Origin: Clostridiales bacterium
GTDB taxonomy: Bacteria > Bacillota > Clostridia > Saccharofermentanales > Saccharofermentanaceae
Assembly: GCA_017649645.1 (NCBI GenBank)
Contig: JAGCGK010000192.1
Coordinates: 1 to 36,114 of the forward strand
Direction of reading: 5' to 3'
Length of the DNA: 36,114 nucleotides
Under the pieces are notes generated by a model. That model ran no database searches. It was not told the DNA's origin and saw nothing but the letters and a program-made list of their open reading frames with translations. Below, in pieces: positions 1 to 8,617 of the stretch (position 1 is its first letter; each line of letters starts with the position of its first letter). The position numbers were made by a program, and so were the translations under genes.

Positions 1-20
1 AAGAAAAAGAGGAAATGAAA

Positions 21-1199
21 ATGAGTTATCCATTACCGGATTACGAGAATTGTCTTGTCAATCTCAGTAATTCCATCCTGAAGAACTTTGGTGTAGAGCC
101 TATCGAACCTACTTTGAAGATCGCCGACAAAATCCTTGATGATAATAAACACAGGAATGTCGTTGTTATCCTTCTTGATGCCATGGGTATATCCATATTG
201 GAGAAGCATCTTAAGCCTGACGGTTTTCTTTGCTCTCATCTGGTCTGTTCATACGATTCTGTCTTTCCGCCCACAACCGTTGCAGCGACAACATCAGTGA
301 TGTCCGGTCTTTATCCGAATGAGCACGGATGGCTCGGATGGGATATGTACTATCCTAAGCTTGATAAGAATGTAAGTGTATTCATCAATATCGAGCAAAG
401 GAGCGAGAAAGACGGAGCGGTTCCTGATGTCGACGAGAATGGGCAACAGAAATGGACACCTGATTCTCTTAACGAGACATGTCCTGCTGCTGATTATAAT
501 GCGGGTTTTACGTTTACGCCTTATAAAAATATTATCGACAGGATAAACGAAGCGGGAGGAGAAGCTTATTTTTCTATGCCGTTTATGCCACCGTTCCCGC
601 ACGATCTGGAAGCGATATTATCGCGAGTTACGGATCTTTGTAAAAAGCCGGGAAAGAAGTATATCTATGCTTACTGGAACGAACCTGATACAACAATGCA
701 CAGAACAGGAACGATTAGTTCTGATACTCATGCGATGGTGGTATCTCTCGAAAGCAGGATAAGACAGTTAGCCGAGGAACTGGAAGACACCCTTCTTATC
801 GTTACGGCGGATCACGGCCATATGGACAGCAGAAATATCTGTATCCTTGATCATCCGGAAGTACTTAAGTGTCTCGTTCGGATGCCTTCGATCGAACCGC
901 GTACTCTTAATCTGTTCGTTAAAGAAGAATATAAGAAAGACTTTCCTAAGATCTTCAGAGAGAATATAGGAGAGGATTTCCTTATCCTTACCCGGGAAGA
1001 AGTGATAGCCGATAAGATATTCGGTATCGGAACTGACCGTGACGGACTTGATCAAATGATCGGTGATTATGTCGCGATATCCATTGGAAGCACTTCGGTA
1101 TTCACGACGCATATCGAAGCTCAGGAGATGCCCGGAGGACATGCGGGGCTTACCAAGGAAGAATTGGAGATACCTCTTATAGCTATTGAAATTGACTAA
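21..1199 (+). CDS. Alkaline-phosphatase-superfamily phosphodiesterase/pyrophosphatase-like protein
   Basis: A 392-residue protein with the metal-binding motifs of the type I phosphodiesterase/nucleotide pyrophosphatase branch of the alkaline phosphatase superfamily. An early Asp lies in VVVILLDAMG (about residue 53). The nucleophile region is FPPTTVAATTSVMSGLYP (Thr85/86), a metal Asp and His lie in YWNEPDTTMHRTG, an Asp-His pair in TADHGHMD, and a late His in MPGGHAGL. There is no signal peptide, so it is probably cytoplasmic. An in-frame ATG at 15 lies 1 nt after the AGAGGA ribosome site (8-13), too close; the ATG at 21 has 7-nt spacing and is preferred. The substrate cannot be read from sequence; phosphodiesters or phosphonates are typical. 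Upstream context is cut off by the window edge. Confidence 0.8.
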   Translation: MSYPLPDYENCLVNLSNSILKNFGVEPIEPTLKIADKILDDNKHRNVVVILLDAMGISILEKHLKPDGFLCSHLVCSYDSVFPPTTVAATTSVMSGLYPNEHGWLGWDMYYPKLDKNVSVFINIEQRSEKDGAVPDVDENGQQKWTPDSLNETCPAADYNAGFTFTPYKNIIDRINEAGGEAYFSMPFMPPFPHDLEAILSRVTDLCKKPGKKYIYAYWNEPDTTMHRTGTISSDTHAMVVSLESRIRQLAEELEDTLLIVTADHGHMDSRNICILDHPEVLKCLVRMPSIEPRTLNLFVKEEYKKDFPKIFRENIGEDFLILTREEVIADKIFGIGTDRDGLDQMIGDYVAISIGSTSVFTTHIEAQEMPGGHAGLTKEELEIPLIAIEID

Positions 1200-1256
1200 T
1201 GAATACACCTGGTTTATAAATGTATCAAATATTATTTATGCACTGGGGGAATAAGT

Positions 1257-1715
1257 ATGCTGCAGGAATTGTATCCTAAGTTGATCGCTTTGGGTGTTGC
1301 AGGAGCTATTGCTCTTATTGTCGTTTTATGCGTGAGAGCTGACAGAGGTGCGAACAGGAAGTTCTCAGAGAAGTTTTTGGCAGAGCATAAGTTTAAGGAT
1401 TCGTTAAATAACAGGATCTTTGTAACTGATAATAACGAGCTTGTGCTTCATTGCCCTTCAGGTTCTTTGACTGGTTACAAGGTATGGAATCTCGAAGATA
1501 TAGCTTATATCGGTACAGTTAATTCATTGAAGATGGGAAGATCCTTTTCTTTTTTCAATGATCAAAAAAAGGCTCTGAAAGGTGATTATAAAACACCTTC
1601 CAAGAAGCCTTTGTTACAATACGCTATGACATCGTTTCCAGCTAGCAGCGAAAGTGAGCTGAAGGAGATCGTCAGCTTCGTTATGAAGCACAACAGCAAC
1701 ATCCAAATGATCTGA
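1257..1715 (+). CDS. Small single-pass membrane protein, unknown function
   Basis: A 152-residue protein not recognised as a known family. One N-terminal hydrophobic segment (about residues 9-26) is followed by Arg/Lys residues (RADRG), giving an inside-facing soluble tail of about 125 residues. A GGGGGA ribosome site precedes the ATG. The tail is mixed alpha/beta with Lys-rich stretches and ends with a helix-like segment. It follows the phosphodiesterase gene by 57 nt with no clear terminator, so cotranscription is possible. It converges on the TraX-like gene with a 4-nt gap and no visible terminator hairpin. Confidence 0.6.
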   Translation: MLQELYPKLIALGVAGAIALIVVLCVRADRGANRKFSEKFLAEHKFKDSLNNRIFVTDNNELVLHCPSGSLTGYKVWNLEDIAYIGTVNSLKMGRSFSFFNDQKKALKGDYKTPSKKPLLQYAMTSFPASSESELKEIVSFVMKHNSNIQMI

Positions 1716-1719
1716 TCTG

Positions 1720-2457
1720 TTATTTGAAAAAGAATACCTTAACAAGATAGATGATAAAGATGTGAAGAGGGTAGAAGATGTAGAAGAACCATTTGTGGAT
1801 CTTCGCGCTGCTGCCCTTTTTCTTATTGTAGAAACATATGAGGAGTATCGGTACGAGTATTACGCCTGTCTGGAATAATTGACCTTTCCATGGCTCGTGA
1901 AAAGCCATAGGCATTAAGAGAGTCAGCCCTACGTCTGCTAAAGCGATGATACCGAATGATACCCACTTAGCGATTGGTCTTTCTCTATAGACATATGCAA
2001 AGAATGCCCAGAGGATTGCAAAGAACGGCCAATCACCGAAAAACGACAATATACACAAAAGGATTACAAAGATGATCTTTATAGCTTTCGGAACTTTAAG
2101 GTCAGCCCACATCCAGATAGTAATAAATGCCAGGAACAACGTGAAGATCATTCCGAACATACCGGGAGTGAACTTCGGGAATGTTCCGAAATCATTAAGG
2201 CTATAAGGTACCCATGAGATCATCGCGAAGATGAAAAGACGAAGTGCGTATTTCTTCTTGTTCTTTGTGTACTGGAAACCTTCAGCAAGAAGGACTGCCA
2301 TCGAAGGTCCCGTAAGTCTTCCGATAAAGTGCATGGCCTGTCCGAGGATGGATGCTGTAGGAACAAAGGCCCATGCAATGTGGTCGATAAGCATCGCCAC
2401 GATCAGGATGTACTTGATCTTGTTTCTGTTAAGTACTTGTGTTTGTGATAAAGTCAT
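1720..2457 (-). CDS. TraX-family integral membrane protein
   Basis: A 245-residue polytopic membrane protein resembling the TraX family, the group named after the F-plasmid pilin acetylase and widespread on Clostridia chromosomes. Family-like features are the N-terminal KIKYILIVAMLIDHIAW, the FIGRLTGPSMAVLLAEG segment, the YALRLFIFAMISWVPYSLN segment and a C-terminal FYPLHIFIIYLVK segment. About eight hydrophobic segments can be seen. The start codon overlaps the stop of the upstream PHP gene by 4 nt (ATGA), which suggests translational coupling. It is the last gene of a three-gene minus-strand operon. Chromosomal TraX-like proteins are presumed acyltransferases; the substrate here is unknown. 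Confidence 0.75.
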   Translation of the reverse strand: MTLSQTQVLNRNKIKYILIVAMLIDHIAWAFVPTASILGQAMHFIGRLTGPSMAVLLAEGFQYTKNKKKYALRLFIFAMISWVPYSLNDFGTFPKFTPGMFGMIFTLFLAFITIWMWADLKVPKAIKIIFVILLCILSFFGDWPFFAILWAFFAYVYRERPIAKWVSFGIIALADVGLTLLMPMAFHEPWKGQLFQTGVILVPILLICFYNKKKGSSAKIHKWFFYIFYPLHIFIIYLVKVFFFK

Positions 2458-3254
2458 AGTCCGAATGTTTTTACCTTTCTTCCTTCAAAGTAGCACAGCT
2501 CTTTTACGCCCAAAGACTTCAGGTATTCACAAGTCTCGGGGATCAAAGTTCCTATATTTTCCATGATGTGCGAGTCGGAAGAAACAGTAATAAGTTTACC
2601 TCCCATTTTCATATATCTCTTAATTATCTTCGCATCAGGCATTGAATCACGTCTGGCCGGGGTTGCAGTGTTGATTTCGAGCGCTTTCTCTTTTGATATA
2701 AGAGTCTCAAATAAGCGGTCGAATTCCTTAGGGCAATCATCATAGAGCATGTTGACACTGAGGTCCGGATTACGCTTGTTTACGTAGTCGAAGTGGCCCA
2801 AAACATCAAAGTTGTTGCAATTCTCAGCCATCTCCACAAGCTTGTTGACGTATTCTGCATGACGTGCTTTAACGGGTAGATTATATACTTCTTTACTGAA
2901 GAAGACATCCACGCCTCTGAACAGATGGTTACTTAAGATGACGATATCAAAAGGAGCCGTCGAAGCGATCTCGTCAATATCTGAAGCAGTATGAGTCTGG
3001 TATCCGAATTCGACACCCATAAGAAGTTTCAAAGAAGAAGGACATTTCTTTTTCCATTCCTTGAAAGTCTTCGTATAAAGATCCAGATCGAATGTCTGAA
3101 TGTTGTCATTCGGATCTGGATTTTTGTATTCATAATGTTCGGTGATCGCAGCAACGGCTAAACCCTTGTTTACAGCACCGATAATAAAATCATCTATCGT
3201 CGACTTCGCATCAGGAGAGAAGTGACAAGTATGATTGTGTAGATCGATAAGCAT
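2454..3254 (-). CDS. PHP-domain phosphoesterase, histidinol-phosphatase (HisJ)-like
   Basis: A 266-residue PHP-domain enzyme. The metal-binding motifs occur in the usual order: H-x-H in LIDLHNHTC (residues 6 and 8), TEHYEY, GVEFGY, ILSNHLF, LGHFDYVNK and the final SSDSHIMENIG. HisJ enzymes dephosphorylate histidinol phosphate, but no his genes are nearby, so a general phosphoesterase is equally possible. The reading frame extends to 3293, but the Met at 3254 is preferred: it has a GGAG site at 6-nt spacing and begins directly with the conserved strand. It lies 41 nt downstream of the membrane-protein gene and overlaps the TraX-like gene by 4 nt. Confidence 0.78.
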   Translation of the reverse strand: MLIDLHNHTCHFSPDAKSTIDDFIIGAVNKGLAVAAITEHYEYKNPDPNDNIQTFDLDLYTKTFKEWKKKCPSSLKLLMGVEFGYQTHTASDIDEIASTAPFDIVILSNHLFRGVDVFFSKEVYNLPVKARHAEYVNKLVEMAENCNNFDVLGHFDYVNKRNPDLSVNMLYDDCPKEFDRLFETLISKEKALEINTATPARRDSMPDAKIIKRYMKMGGKLITVSSDSHIMENIGTLIPETCEYLKSLGVKELCYFEGRKVKTFGL

Positions 3255-3295
3255 AATAGACTCCAAAAACAATTTGCATCTATTATAAACCACTT

Positions 3296-4003
3296 TTATC
3301 CGAGTTCAAAATATTCTGAAGGATAGAGACTGAAGATATTTCCGCCCTCTGTCATGCCTGCATAGTAAACGCCCGGATTAGCTACTCTCTCATAAAGAAG
3401 TTTACCTACTTTTAACTCCTCATTGTCTTCAGTAATGACATAATAAGTGTAAGTTGTAGTAGTTGTCGTTCCGTGTCCGTTGGATTTACGATGTGTGGAT
3501 TTATGTTCTTCCACCTTGGTATCTACAATGTTGAGTTCGACATATTTGTAGGATTCCTTATCATAGTCTGTCTTATTCATCATAGGCCTAATGAATGCAA
3601 CACCTATAATAATTCCCATAACCAGGAATACCGAGATAGCAACGATCGAGACAATGTTTCTTACCAGTTCGATGCCTTGTGCACCTTTGTTTCTCTGGCT
3701 GAAATAGTTTGCTATCGCAATAATGAGGAATAAGAGCATAAGTCCGAGGAAACCAATTCCGATTATCGCGAATGTCTTATTGTTGCTCTTAACGCTTTCA
3801 ACATACTCGTTGTGATCTTGATCCAGTATCTCCTGAGTTAATGTTGTCTTTCCGTCAGACTTAATCATCTGCTCATATTTGGTTCTGTCAGCGTTGTTTT
3901 CTTTCTGTTGGGTCAGTAGACCTTTAACCATAAATCCGCCGATGGCAAAAAATACTATCAAAAACACAATAACAAAAATCTTAGAAAGCGGGCTTCCCTT
4001 CAT
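3296..4003 (-). CDS. Membrane protein with three transmembrane segments, unknown function
   Basis: A 235-residue protein not assigned to a family with confidence. Three hydrophobic segments are visible: FVIVFLIVFFAIGGFMV near the N-terminus, IGFLGLMLLFLIIAIANYF, and VSIVAISVFLVMGIIIGVAF. A charged loop of about 45 residues separates the first two. The C-terminal 95 residues form a soluble domain with a low-complexity Thr run (GTTTTTTYTYYV) between likely beta strands. The start at 4003 is preferred over 4033 because an AGAGGTG ribosome site precedes it at good spacing. It is the first gene of the minus-strand operon with the PHP and TraX-like genes. Confidence 0.6.
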   Translation of the reverse strand: MKGSPLSKIFVIVFLIVFFAIGGFMVKGLLTQQKENNADRTKYEQMIKSDGKTTLTQEILDQDHNEYVESVKSNNKTFAIIGIGFLGLMLLFLIIAIANYFSQRNKGAQGIELVRNIVSIVAISVFLVMGIIIGVAFIRPMMNKTDYDKESYKYVELNIVDTKVEEHKSTHRKSNGHGTTTTTTYTYYVITEDNEELKVGKLLYERVANPGVYYAGMTEGGNIFSLYPSEYFELG

Positions 4004-4104
4004 AAATAGCACCTCTCGAAAAATAAATAACAATTCTATGCTATCACTATATCAAAATATTAAAATGATTTTGACAGCGAAATAAGGTTAAGGTTTTCGG
4101 ATGA

Positions 4105-4129
4105 TATAATTAGATAAGATTAAAATCTT
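4105..4129 (+). promoter_or_regulatory. Possible promoter -10 box and palindrome upstream of the GH95 gene
   Basis: A perfect TATAAT (4105-4110) lies 30 nt before the GH95 start. A perfect 14-nt palindrome (AAGATT-AA-AATCTT, 4116-4129) covers the expected transcription start and abuts the AAGAGGT ribosome site. No good -35 is present at 16-18 nt, which would suit an activator-dependent or weak promoter. The palindrome may be an operator; this is inference from position and symmetry only. Confidence 0.35.
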
Positions 4130-4140
4130 AAGAGGTATCA

Positions 4141-6252
4141 ATGAACAGCAGCGTTTTAAGTTTCAATAAACCGGCATCCGATTGGAATGAAGCATTTCCG
4201 ATAGGAAACGGTAAGATGGGTGCCATGATATTCGGCGGAGTATCTACCGAACTTCTTCAGTTAAATGAAGACAGTGTTTGGTATGGAGGTCCCAAGGACA
4301 GGATTAATCCTTCAGCCAAAGAAAAACTCCCGCTCATCAGAAAAGCGATAGACGAGGGAAGGATCAGTGATGCCCAAGATCTCTGCGCATTGGCTCTTTC
4401 AGGGATGCCTGATACTCAAAGTCATTATGAGACACTATGTAATCTCTACATCCTTTTCGATAACAAGGATGAAGATTATTCTGATTATATCCGCGAACTT
4501 GATATGGAGAGATCTGAGGTCAGGATCTCCTACCAAAAAGACGGTGTTACTTTCAAACGCAACATGATCGCGAGCTTCCCTGATAAAGTAATTGCTGTTA
4601 AATTATCAGCCGACAATGATGGTCAGATATCTTTCAGGACTCAGCTTGCTAGGGGAAATATCACATGGGATTTCCGTTCGTTCAGAAACCAGGTGTACAG
4701 GAATCCGGGATATAACAACTGCGTTGACAGTATCGTTAATCCGACATCTGACATGACGATCCTTACGGGTAAATGCGGAGGTAAAGGTTCACTCGAATTT
4801 GCATGTGAGATCAAGGTTATAACTAAGGGTGGTTCGATAGAATCCATAGGTAATACCCTTGTTGTTGATAAAGCAGATGAAGCTTTGATACTCATCGCTG
4901 CAACATCGGAATTCTACGAGAAAGATCTTAAGGAATATCTTGATAAGACACTTAACCTTGCTTCTCAAAAGGGCTCTGACAGATTATGGGAAGATCATTT
5001 TAAGGATTACACTTCACTCTATGACAGGACAAGTCTAACGCTTCCTTCGGAGGAATGGGATGTGGTCCGGATGTTTAATATCGGCAAGTATCTCACCATA
5101 AGCGGAAGCCGTGAGGGAGGACAGCCTCTTAATCTTCAGGGTATCTGGAACAAGGACTTTGACCCGATGTGGGGTAGTAAGTTCACCATCAATATCAACG
5201 CTGAGATGAACTATTGGCCGTGCGAGACTTTGGATCTTCCTGAGTGTCATCTTCCTTTGTTCGATCTTCTTGAGCGCATGAAGCCGAGGGGAGAAGAAGT
5301 TGCTCAGAAAATGTACGGTATGCGCGGTTTCGTTGCTCATCATAACACCGATATCTGGGCTGACTGTGCGCCTCAGGATACGTGCCTCAGTTCTACCTAT
5401 TGGGTCCTCGGAGCCGCATGGCTTTGTCTTCATGTATGGGAGCATTATAAGTACACGGGTGATAGTGCTTTTCTTCGAAAACACTTCGACACGATGCTCC
5501 AGGCAGCTATCTTTATCGTTGACTACAGTATGATCGATAACGGTTACCTTGTCTTATCGCCAACCATTTCTCCCGAAAACGAATACGAACTTCCTAACGG
5601 AGAAAAGGGTTGCGTCTGTAAGGGCGCATCGATGGATGATCAGATCATAAGAGAACTTTTTGAAGCCGTACTCTCCGCAGAAGATATCCTTAAAACTGGT
5701 TCTCCTGAGATCGAAGAGATCAGAAGAAATCTCTCGCTCATAAAACCTGTAACTGTCGGTCCTGACGGAAGGATAATGGAATGGCATGAAGATCTTAAGG
5801 AAACTGATCCGGGTCACAGGCATATCTCTCATCTTTTCGGACTTTTTCCGGGAACATCTATAAAGGGTGAAGAACTATTCAATGCAGCATCCAAAACACT
5901 TGAGACACGCCTCGCATCAGGCGGTGGTCATACAGGATGGAGTAGAGCTTGGATCATTAATCTTTATGCTGCAATGGGTAACGGAGATGAAGCGTATAAG
6001 CATATAAGGCTTCTCATGGAAAAGTCGCTCCTTCCTAATCTTTTTGACAATCATCCTCCATTCCAGATAGACGGTAATTTTGGTCTTGTATCCGGTATCA
6101 TAAGAATGATATTGGGACGTGAAGGCGAAGATCTTCCTGCACTTCCAAAAGAGTGGAGCTGCGGATCTGTCAGAGGATTCAAGATACCGGGTGGTAAAAA
6201 GATCGACATTAAATGGGAAGATTATAAAGTAACCGACAAGAGGATCTATTGA
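4141..6252 (+). CDS. GH95 alpha-L-fucosidase-like glycoside hydrolase
   Basis: A 703-residue glycoside hydrolase family 95 protein, slightly shorter than many members (about 750-800). The N-terminal beta domain opens with WNEAFPIGNGKMGAMIFGG and LNEDSVWYGGP. The (alpha/alpha)6 barrel carries NLQGIWNKDFDPMWG, the HNTDIW motif (Asn402, Asp404), MEWHEDL (Glu547, likely general acid), PGHRHISHLFGLFPG, GGGHTGWSRAW and FQIDGNFG (Asp644). These match the catalytic elements known from inverting alpha-1,2-L-fucosidases, though some members act on L-galactosides. There is no signal peptide, so it probably acts inside the cell on imported oligosaccharides. It has an AAGAGGT ribosome site, stands alone, and is followed by a terminator. 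Confidence 0.93.
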   Translation: MNSSVLSFNKPASDWNEAFPIGNGKMGAMIFGGVSTELLQLNEDSVWYGGPKDRINPSAKEKLPLIRKAIDEGRISDAQDLCALALSGMPDTQSHYETLCNLYILFDNKDEDYSDYIRELDMERSEVRISYQKDGVTFKRNMIASFPDKVIAVKLSADNDGQISFRTQLARGNITWDFRSFRNQVYRNPGYNNCVDSIVNPTSDMTILTGKCGGKGSLEFACEIKVITKGGSIESIGNTLVVDKADEALILIAATSEFYEKDLKEYLDKTLNLASQKGSDRLWEDHFKDYTSLYDRTSLTLPSEEWDVVRMFNIGKYLTISGSREGGQPLNLQGIWNKDFDPMWGSKFTININAEMNYWPCETLDLPECHLPLFDLLERMKPRGEEVAQKMYGMRGFVAHHNTDIWADCAPQDTCLSSTYWVLGAAWLCLHVWEHYKYTGDSAFLRKHFDTMLQAAIFIVDYSMIDNGYLVLSPTISPENEYELPNGEKGCVCKGASMDDQIIRELFEAVLSAEDILKTGSPEIEEIRRNLSLIKPVTVGPDGRIMEWHEDLKETDPGHRHISHLFGLFPGTSIKGEELFNAASKTLETRLASGGGHTGWSRAWIINLYAAMGNGDEAYKHIRLLMEKSLLPNLFDNHPPFQIDGNFGLVSGIIRMILGREGEDLPALPKEWSCGSVRGFKIPGGKKIDIKWEDYKVTDKRIY

Positions 6253-6267
6253 TTTTCGGAACAAATT

Positions 6268-6307
6268 AAGAAGGCCGGCTTCTCTAAGAAACCGACCTTC
6301 TTTTTCT
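6268..6307 (+). terminator. Intrinsic terminator of the GH95 gene
   Basis: An 11-bp stem with one C/A mismatch (6268-6278 pairing with 6292-6302) encloses a 13-nt loop and runs into a T-rich tract ending at 6306. It lies between two convergent genes. The plus-strand T tract is clearly better than the minus-strand one, so it serves mainly the fucosidase gene. Confidence 0.8.
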
Positions 6308-6315
6308 TCATAACC

Positions 6316-8598
6316 TTATGGAAGAATAGCGTAGTTTGAACAGATATCTTTGAACTCAGGACTTGTCGAGAAAGATTCAAATACTTTGTCTCGTGAAGTA
6401 CCGTTATTCAACAGATCCAACCAGTATGCAAATCCGTTTTCATCAGCTTGTCGACCCATAAAAGTTGCATACAATCTATTCAAGTATTCTTCGTTATCAT
6501 AATTGTTATTCAGGAATTCCTTACTGTAGAAGAATTCCTTTGCAGCCTGTGTTCCCGTAACGTCAAGATTTGTGAGAGCAAGACTCCAATAGTTTAAACC
6601 GTCCTGTTCAGGATCACGTCCCAAACACTCAGAATAGAGCCTTGTAGCAAATGCTGAAGCATTCTCAGATGCCTGTGTTGCCTTGGCTGCTATGGCACCT
6701 GATCTTACACCGTAAGAAGCACAGACATTACACCACTCAGTTGAGTTAATGAAATCATTGATTACCTTATCACGACCTTCGGTCTTAAGACTGTTAAGCC
6801 AGAATGAATAACCGTCAGGATCGTTTTGGGCATCTCTGTTAAAGAATGTCGAGTAGAGAACCTTAACAAAATCTTCATCACTTAAATTCTTGTTTTTGAA
6901 CTCAGTGCTATTAAGGAATTCTCTTGCACAATCAGCACCTGTAAGACTGCCGTTTTTAACATTTTCACACCAGAATGCTTTGCCTTCATTCTCGGATTCT
7001 CTGCCGAGTGCAACAGTGTACAGACGCTCAACAAAAGCATCAAATGACTGCTTTTCTGTCTCGGTTTCAGTTGGCTTGTTTGGAGCAGGGTTGATCTGAG
7101 ATGGTGGTTGTGTTCCATCATTCTCTGCAGGATTGGTGTTTGTGTTGTCCTGGATTTGTCCTTCGTTATCTGAAGAAGTGTTCTCGTTAGGAACGTTGCT
7201 TTCCTCTCCTGATGAAGGGAGAATATTAGTTAATTCGATTGGTACACTGGCATAGTCAGATTCTTGATCACCGTTTATATCTTCTGCGAATACATATACG
7301 TGATAATCCGTTCCAAGGGTTCCGAGACCTTCAGGAAGCGTGAATGTGCCTGTTCCCGAAGAAAGATCGCCCATGACTTCAAGAGTGTCATAATAAATTA
7401 TCTCTGCGTCACTGTCGCTATATGCTTTATTCGAAATCAAGACAGAGATCTGAGAAGCTTTTGATGAATCCAAGCCGCTGATACTGTACGGAACAGTAAC
7501 GGTATTTCCCGAATAATATGCTGAAGAAGAAAGGACGAGATTAAGATCGGAATCCTTGAGTGTTAACTTGTATTCCGCACCTGGCTGTCCGTAAGTTCCG
7601 GATATTACTGTGGAAAAAAGGATGGAATCACTATCCAAGTTAAGAGCAGGGGAGACACCAAGTCTCGTATCAAATATTGAATCATACCACATATATCCTA
7701 CACTATAGATATCACATGCGTAGAAATGTATTCTGTACTGAAGAGGTATTCTTTCTGATGTATTATATCTCGACCTTGTCCAATATCCGTAGTTCTTGTC
7801 TTTGACACGATTTACACTGTATTCCGAGCATGAATCGGTTTTTGATCCCAGATCTCGAATTCCATCGCTTGACAAGTTGTAATCCAAATCAAGTTTTGGC
7901 AGGTAATAACCATATGATTCATTAAGAAGTTCTTCAACATCTAATATAAATATCTTTTCTCCGGTTAATCCGATAAACTCGTCATAAGATTGCATAGCGC
8001 AGAAATCAACATTTCCGGCTTCGTTTCCCATTGTCAATTTATGGTTTTCTACATAACTATTAATGATCGAGTTTTGTTCAGCACCGGAAAAAACGTTCTC
8101 GTTATTTAAGAAATCCTCACCGTTAAGATAATTTCTCAGGTCACTGTTTTTCCAGGTATATTCGTTAGTTATCTCCTCCCATTCTTCCAAAGTTTTGGAG
8201 TAAAAGTCATCAGGTTCGTAACGTCCTATTTCGTCTATTGTGATCCCCTCGGGTGCTGAATTAAACAGCGGTGCTGTAAAGAGAACACTGTCGCAATCAA
8301 GGAAAACAGTCTTTTTTCCGTTGCCGTAAATTTCTGAGTCTGTGTCTAAAACACGGAACTTGATCGGGTTACCATCATACTTGCCCAAGTAGATATAGCT
8401 TCCTTCCCAAGGTGTATCAAAATCATCAGGAATTGAAGGATCAGCAATCTGAGAGACTCCCAGTTTCGTATTATCCTTGTTTTTTGTCCCGTCTGCTCTT
8501 ACGTCAGTTCCGTTATTTAACCACGGTATAAGAGCGATTCCCATAGTAACCGCCAAAGCTGATGATATGATCTTGGCTGATCTTATCTTTAAATTCAT
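6316..8598 (-). CDS. Secreted DUF6273-like / double DUF4214 protein (paralogue 3 of 3)
   Basis: A 760-residue secreted protein. Residues 1-36 form a signal peptide ending ALIPWLNNGTDVRA. About residues 60-335 form a DUF6273-like module: GSYIYLGKYDG, IKFRVLDTDS, a W-x-x-S-x-L motif in WKNSDLRNYLNG, LTGEKIFILDVEELL and GVSPALNLDSD. A beta module follows (about 345-465, including TVPYSISGLDSS). A Pro/Thr/Asn/Glu linker leads to two DUF4214 repeats starting near 518 and 648 (FVERLYTVALGRESENEG, TRLYSECLGRDPEQDG). Repeat 1 ends with a WCNVC Cys pair. The start has a GGAGG site and lies 19 nt after the previous paralogue. No cell-wall anchor is seen; function unknown, presumably extracellular. Confidence 0.82.
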   Translation of the reverse strand: MNLKIRSAKIISSALAVTMGIALIPWLNNGTDVRADGTKNKDNTKLGVSQIADPSIPDDFDTPWEGSYIYLGKYDGNPIKFRVLDTDSEIYGNGKKTVFLDCDSVLFTAPLFNSAPEGITIDEIGRYEPDDFYSKTLEEWEEITNEYTWKNSDLRNYLNGEDFLNNENVFSGAEQNSIINSYVENHKLTMGNEAGNVDFCAMQSYDEFIGLTGEKIFILDVEELLNESYGYYLPKLDLDYNLSSDGIRDLGSKTDSCSEYSVNRVKDKNYGYWTRSRYNTSERIPLQYRIHFYACDIYSVGYMWYDSIFDTRLGVSPALNLDSDSILFSTVISGTYGQPGAEYKLTLKDSDLNLVLSSSAYYSGNTVTVPYSISGLDSSKASQISVLISNKAYSDSDAEIIYYDTLEVMGDLSSGTGTFTLPEGLGTLGTDYHVYVFAEDINGDQESDYASVPIELTNILPSSGEESNVPNENTSSDNEGQIQDNTNTNPAENDGTQPPSQINPAPNKPTETETEKQSFDAFVERLYTVALGRESENEGKAFWCENVKNGSLTGADCAREFLNSTEFKNKNLSDEDFVKVLYSTFFNRDAQNDPDGYSFWLNSLKTEGRDKVINDFINSTEWCNVCASYGVRSGAIAAKATQASENASAFATRLYSECLGRDPEQDGLNYWSLALTNLDVTGTQAAKEFFYSKEFLNNNYDNEEYLNRLYATFMGRQADENGFAYWLDLLNNGTSRDKVFESFSTSPEFKDICSNYAILP

Positions 8599-8617
8599 GA
8601 GTCCTTTTCCTCCTTAC

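Noticed and set aside
5035-5484. 149-residue minus-strand frame inside the fucosidase gene, and similar long antisense frames elsewhere
   Set aside because: They lie wholly within well-supported genes, have no ribosome site and no recognisable domain.
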